Shown here: positions 16,050 through 20,655 of the stretch, piece by piece
Layout: every line of letters starts with the position of its first letter
Numbering within the stretch: the first letter of the stretch is position 1
Source: Gracilariopsis chorda
Lineage: Eukaryota; Rhodophyta; Florideophyceae; Gracilariales; Gracilariaceae
Assembly (NCBI GenBank): GCA_003194525.1
Contig: NBIV01000609.1
Span: forward strand, 1 to 20,655
Reading direction: 5' to 3'
Length of the DNA: 20,655 bases
The notes under the pieces: model-generated
Seen by the model: the letters and a program-made list of their open reading frames with translations, nothing else
The model's database searches: none
Told to the model about the DNA's origin: nothing
Made by a program: the position numbers and the translations under genes

Positions 16050-17102
16050 GCTGCGTATGAGGTTCGTGCAATCGGATGGGGCTGGAGCATACGGCTAGTT
16101 GCGGTAAATACGATTCTTGAAAGAACACGTTGGAAGCAGTAGTACCAGAAGGAGACGGTGTCGGAGTGGGAATGGTTTTTCGCTTTGTATTTCGCTGCAA
16201 TGCCTACTCAAGGAAAAAACGCCAGTGCATAGCTCATCGAGATAAGTGTTAAATACCGAAAGCGTTCGAAGTACGAGGGCTGCAGCGCTGCCAAGGTATC
16301 CTTCGGTACTAAGTTGCTTCGTAACTTGCGCTGACGTCCGAGCCTTTATTTTCTTGTGCAAATTCGAGTGTCCATCTTCACGTACCGTTGGTACTTGGGT
16401 TTTTTACTTACGACCATCCTCTCTCGCGAGAGTTGCTTTGTGCATATGTGTGCACGCTCATATTCCCAATCAAGATAGAGCGAAATGTGATCCTACACTT
16501 ACATCCCTTACATTGACCTTGAAGAGAGTACGTGTAGTCACTACAGTATGGACTTTCAGACTTGATTTGAGATTTATCTAAGGAAAAGGGCCAACATGAC
16601 CCGGGGCCGCAAACTCACTATATTTTTCTCCTGACTTTTCGTCAAGGGTTCTTTGTCTGGTGGACCACTTTTGAACACACATCTATGAAATGGAACGAGT
16701 TTGCGCACTTGGATAGCTAAGCGTAGAGCGTTTTCGGTCTACTACACAAACGTTATGATTGTAGTTTTCTCTCTCAAAAGCTAGCAGAAAGGTGTGTAAC
16801 TTTAGGTTAAGAGGGTTGTTTTTCCTGACTGATGTGTCATGGCAAAATCTGTGTCAGGAAAAGTGTTGCCCTCTTCAGATTGAAGAACGCTTTTGTTTTT
16901 CTTTTATTTGTTATTCAGTCAGATGGGCATTCGGTTTTGTGTGTAGAATGAAGCATGAAAGGCATGAAAAAGACGGGTTGTTTTGACTGCAAAACAGGGC
17001 AGCTGGCTCGCTTTTTCTTCAGAGCATGGGCACACCTTTCGTGTGCTTGGCCTCTGACGTAGCGCGTTGAGCATTGCAAGTGAGCAGTACTGAAATCAGG
17101 AG
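16050..17102. other. Long intergenic region
   Basis: The first part should hold the promoter of the minus-strand zinc-finger gene, but I cannot name an element. At 16809-16875 there is an imperfect hairpin: outer AAGAGGG/CCCTCTT, an internal mismatch, inner TTTTCCTGAC/GTCAGGAAAA and a 23-nt loop. Otherwise only short unsupported frames are present. Confidence 0.4.
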
Positions 17103-17523
17103 CTAGTTTGACGTGTGCCAAGGGCATGTTCTCATCATCTTTGTAAGCTTGTCCTCAACTGAAGCGGCAACAGAGGAGGCGAATTTGGCGACCATTATCT
17201 GCATCGCAGAAGCTGTATGAGACTCAATGTATTGTGTAAAAGGTTGCAGGGGGGCTTTCACTTGTTGCGCGTCTTCTTGTTTGAAACGGTTTTGCGCATA
17301 TGACACGAGATTTGAGGCGATTCTGTTTTGTGTGCACACAGGCGGCAGCTATATTTTGTATGAGATTAACGTTAACCAAGTTGTTAATAGCTCTCTCTAG
17401 GTTACAGTCGTGGATTATAAAGAAACGATACGGTGGGTGGTTGGTACATTTGCAGATGGGAGGCCTGCGGCGCTCAGCACGTTGTATTGTAACATGTCCA
17501 CCAGGAATACAGCCGGCAGTCAC
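17103..17523 (-). pseudogene. Weak helical coding remnant
   Basis: Reading leftward, CNLERAINNLVNVNLIQNIA in one frame appears to continue, after a one-base shift near 17325, as NRIASNLVSYAQNRFKQEDA, AMQIMVAKFASSVAASVEDK and LTKMMRTCPWHTSN with a stop at 17103. The second part has amphipathic-helix spacing and looks like protein. No start is identified and no family recognised. Confidence 0.3.
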
Positions 17524-17753
17524 ATTATTTAGCTTTACAAGATAAGTTTTAATGGGTGGTGTTTACGAAAGCGTAGGTGAAAGCGGTTCAGAAAATGTGT
17601 TATACGTTTGAAACGTGCACAATACGGTTGGTAGGTGGAGGTGAGCGTTCGATCGCAATGCGAGTAGGTTTGTGGAACATTTGAGTGTGCCTGATCTGTA
17701 AAATGCGCCTCCTTTGTGCATAGTTCAAATTTGTTGTGTGAATTGGGCCAGGT

Positions 17754-18008
17754 GTGGCACACACGTCGGAAGGTGCAGAAAAGGTGAGAAAGAAATGCGA
17801 GTATTGGGCTGTTGATGGGGCGAAAGAGGCACGTTTGCGCTCAGCACCGCAGCAGGGCAGTGAAATGGAACGGTTGTGTACGCTCTCAGTACACGTAACG
17901 GGGTTCGAGGAAAGCGTATCACAAAATGAGCATGAAGTGGCTTTTCTGAGGCTGAAGTTTGATGTGACGGCGGCGGCGGCTCAGATGTGTAGCAGGCCGA
18001 AAGTTTAG
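17754..18008 (+). CDS. Possible small hypothetical coding segment
   Basis: A frame of up to 84 codons ends at TAG 18006-18008. It starts with GTG rather than ATG, so it may be an exon or a remnant. The second half (FEESVSQNEHEVAFLRLKFD) looks helical and the end is Ala-rich. The opposite strand is open too, which weakens the case. No family recognised. Confidence 0.25.
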   Translation: MAHTSEGAEKVRKKCEYWAVDGAKEARLRSAPQQGSEMERLCTLSVHVTGFEESVSQNEHEVAFLRLKFDVTAAAAQMCSRPKV

Positions 18009-19024
18009 ACAAGTTTGTTGCGATTGGTCATTACATTATTTGTTTTGTTTTTATTAACGCCTCCAGAGATGCATCTACCGATACTAGATTAAATTTTGTT
18101 CTATATTTTTCAGGCAATAGTGTAAAAGATTATTAGCGTTTCGCTTCGGGTAACGCAACGTGTCACGCAAGACGGCTCTCTTTCTTTTTATAGCTGCGCG
18201 CGCTCTCGCGATGATTACACACGTGCCGTGACAGGCGTGTGCACCAATCGCACGGCACGTGTGCACAGAGCGCCATTTGATTCAGGCAGTGCTCATAACG
18301 GTTGAAGCGTTGCCGACAAACTTAAAAGAAGCAGTTGAATGCATCTACTAGATGTGCGTGCGTTTAACATGGCAAATTTTGTGTCAAACACTGAAGCTTT
18401 ATTGATGCTGTTTGTTTCTTTAATAGCACAGTACCAAGGAAGCAACTATCCACTACGATCCATCGTTACTTACAGCAGTTACTTGCGAAGATCGTGATGG
18501 CGGATGCTGGTAGCCATTTTATTGTTATATTAAGTCATTCAGCTTCTATAAAAATATGAATGATTTGGTAAACTTACCCTCACACCAAACGATCAAAACC
18601 TCACCGCTCGCTACGCATCCTTACCCTCATACAAACAAAAAAACTAAAACCAACCCTGAACCATATCTTACTTTGAAGCTGGTGCCCAACTGTCTGATAA
18701 AGTTCTTGGTACCTTTGGTGCCGGTAACGCACAACAAAAACAAAAATACCCATACACATCCACATCGCTCAAAACAACTCCTCACCACATCACTTTTAGA
18801 CAGCACGCACTTCCGAGAGTCGCCATCAGCCTGTAAACCGCTCCTCCCCACCCTTCGTAGACACAACCGTGGCTGCCTTTATTGAAACCAACTACCAGTT
18901 GTGTGCGCAACCGAAAAACATCTCGCGCGCCGCCTTTCCCACCCTGTACTAAAGCACCACCTCCTCCGCATCAGCAATGTTCCCCCACCTGCGCTTTCGT
19001 TTCCTTCTCTCTCACCATTCCACC
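18009..19024. other. Intergenic region with a G-box hairpin
   Basis: At 18218-18230 and 18251-18263 a perfect 13-bp inverted repeat (CACACGTGCCGTG and its complement) encloses 20 nt, and each arm contains CACGTG. AT-rich DNA with TATAAAAATATG follows near 18547. Pyrimidine-rich sequence leads into the zinc-finger gene at 19025. Frames around 18556-18885 have unconvincing composition. Confidence 0.45.
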
Positions 19025-20129
19025 ATGCACCGCACTTACAACCTTCCCCACCTTCCCCCGCTTCACGCCCTCCATCCCTCCGCCCTTCCATCCCGACCGT
19101 ACACACCCTCGCTGCCGTCCATCCGCCAACTGAACGCTTCCGGTGCAATACCGAGCACGTCCCCGCTTCCTCGCACCGTGCACACAATCACACCCATGCG
19201 CTTTCGCCACTGCACTCAACGTCCCCACACAGACGCCCTTCGTGCTCCACACTCCCACCCACATTCAACTTGTCACAACCGTGCAAGCACTGCGCCCAGC
19301 TCGTCAACGCCGCACAAGTCGCGTGGCAGCAAACGATCCACATCAAGCTCCGTGCCGAGCAGCTCTGTTCCACCCCACCCCCCCGTGTACGGCACTCATT
19401 GTCTCTGCCACACCGTTCGAGCGCCCGCACTCCGTCGCGAGCGAACGCTCACAGTTTCGGACAAATCGCTGAGCCGCCGACCGGCACCAGCTCTTCCACG
19501 GAGCAGAGGAGTGGCGGAACAACGAGTAGCAGCCCGACAAACACCTACTCGGGGAAGAAGCGAAAGCAGCCTCAACCTCAACCATCGCGCCCTGCTGCAC
19601 TGCGTGATGAAACCTCATCTCCGCCTTCGAGCGAGAGGGGAACGCGCCAGTTTTGTTTCAGATGTCGCTTTTTGCCCGGCTCAGTTTCAGACGCGCACGC
19701 AGAGGAAGGAACACCTGAAAGAAAAGCACCCAAAGCCGTTTGGGTGCACCGAATGTCCGCGTCGATTCCGCCGCAAGTTCGACTGCCACAAGCACTTCTT
19801 AACCGTGCACCAGCGTATGCGCCCTTTCAAATGCGCGCAGTGCCCGAGTGAGTTTGGTCAGAAACACCATCTGCTGCGGCATAACAACTCTGTGCACTTG
19901 AAAGCGAACGAGTTTTCGATGTGATCATTGCGCTGCCAAGTTTGCCCGAAAGGAGCGTTTGCACAACCATTTAAAGTCACTTCACGGGTACTTTGACTTT
20001 GTGTGCCGGTTGTGTGGGTCGGGCTTCAATGACAGATCTGTCGGCTTGTTGCATATGACCAATGTGCATAAGTCAGTGCAGCGAAACCCGGAACACTCCT
20101 CGCTTCGCCCACCGATAGTTCGTAGGTAG
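19025..20129 (+). pseudogene. Five-finger C2H2 zinc-finger protein, frame-broken paralogue
   Basis: A likely start is ATG 19025 (MHRTYNLPHLPPLHALHPSA, then LPSIRQLN). A Ser/Pro/Thr-rich region in a neighbouring frame contains CKHCAQLVNAAQVAWQQTIH and the basic GKKRKQPQPQPSR. Five fingers follow: FRCRF/CPAQF... (broken), FGCTECPRRFRRKFDCHKH, FKCAQCPSEFGQKHHLLRH, FRCDHCAAKFARKERLHNH and FVCRLCGSGFNDRSVGLLH. The stop is TAG 20127-20129. One extra T in the run at 19669-19673 breaks finger 1 and one extra T at 19913-19916 breaks entry into finger 4; without each the frames meet exactly. A further frame change is needed in 19140-19260. Finger order, linkers and the motif GQKHHLLRH match the minus-strand gene at 15021-16049, so the two are paralogues. 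Expected role: DNA binding in the nucleus. Confidence 0.75.
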
Positions 20130-20158
20130 ATAGGGTTCCTTACCAGAATACAATAGCC

Positions 20159-20655
20159 GTGGCCGGCCTTTTGCTTGTGAGGCCAATCATAATAAACGGT
20201 TGGGAGTCATCGCCAAGTACTCGATGTAAGTTTCTGGTCATGTGCTGGAGCTGTCTTCATGCCAAGAAAACAAAAACTCGCGCGGTAGTGTTGATGATCA
20301 CCTTGACGGACATATGGCTCTTTCCGTTTCCATCATTTCCCAGCTGATCGTACGTATGGACAACTTCATTGTGGGAAACTGGCTTAACCGTGGCGAGTTA
20401 TACGGCCCTATTCAACTTGCATTTGTAGTGTTTTCTGCTGCGTGGAGGTGGGGCGGCGTTAGACTTTCTGGTCAACTTCCTGGCGGGTCCGGCTTTGCTT
20501 TTCGTCGGAGCGCTTATTTCAAGGAAAGTCAGTATTTGATCTGGGACTGAAACAACTCTCCATCTGGCCTGCACCAGTGCCCAATGGCGAATTGCGAACC
20601 AGCGAGGCGTATGAATATGTGAGACACCCGATGTACTCCGATGTTGTTCTGGCTA
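20159..20655 (+). pseudogene. Isoprenylcysteine methyltransferase-like membrane protein, 5' part
   Basis: Several short frames join into one plausible membrane protein that runs off the window. They are ITLTDIWLFPFPSFPS, then LIVRMDNFIVGNWLNRGELY and QLAFVVFSAAW, then ALDFLVNFLAGPALLFVGAL, then LRTSEAYEYVRHPMYSDVVL. The final Y-x-VRHPMY motif is the signature of the ICMT / phospholipid methyltransferase superfamily, where it binds S-adenosylmethionine at the membrane face. The hydrophobic stretches before it would be transmembrane helices. Each join needs a one-base change (near 20345, 20450 and 20528). The start is not certain. The substrate cannot be told from this part. Confidence 0.55.

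Noticed and set aside
18556..18885. 109-codon plus-strand ORF
   Set aside because: Thr/His/Asn-rich with no structure-like pattern, opposite frame also open, no support beyond length.
1..20655. tRNA or rRNA genes
   Set aside because: No cloverleaf with a recognisable TTCGANNC-type arm and no rRNA signature was seen on either strand by eye.

Overview
The window is eukaryotic nuclear DNA. It carries the 3' part of a Ty3/gypsy chromodomain LTR retrotransposon, a GT-AG intron, AATAAA signals, WD40 blades and C2H2 zinc-finger genes, and shows no bacterial operon structure. Short compact genes with few introns embedded in LTR elements would fit a florideophyte red alga, but that placement is inference and nothing here proves it.

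Layout. 1-3778: plus-strand Ty3/gypsy element with integrase, a long low-complexity linker, a C-terminal chromodomain, a polypurine tract and an 807-bp 3' LTR. The pol frame is broken by TAG at 610, a frame change near 808 and TAA at 2626. 4182-4870: GC-rich degraded reading frame. 5502-6940: host gene of about 184 codons with a 71-nt intron, split by an inverted 808-bp solo LTR (5703-6510) with a perfect TGAAG target duplication. 7563-9511 (minus): WD40 gene with frame breaks and a stop. 9653-9976: coiled-coil exon ending in polyproline encoded by a 24-C run. 10100-10270: anomalous G-rich stretch containing a 14-nt match to the Illumina adapter stem. 10793-11386: intact hypothetical gene. 11503-12773 (minus): secreted Cys-rich protein with one frame break. 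12631-13961 (minus): unrecognised broken gene. 14005-14117: two back-to-back 57-bp palindromes. 14332-14374: a hairpin carrying AATAAA on both strands. 15021-16049 (minus) and 19025-20129 (plus): two related five-finger C2H2 genes, both disrupted. 20159-20655: start of an isoprenylcysteine-methyltransferase-like membrane protein, disrupted and running off the window.

Two themes stand out. First, the retrotransposon's linker, 3' region and LTR are studded with very short hairpins (stem 4-5, loop 3-4, often followed by GAA, ATT or ATA). Comparing the two LTR copies by eye, I find about ten substitutions and one indel, all in loops or spacers and none in stems. I know of no described system matching this, and it is the best candidate for something new here. 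Second, almost every recognisable gene carries one-base frame breaks or a premature stop, while the two LTRs differ by only one indel in about 807 bp. The region is therefore either a gene graveyard or affected by local sequence error. The adapter-like 14-mer shows that assembly error must be considered.
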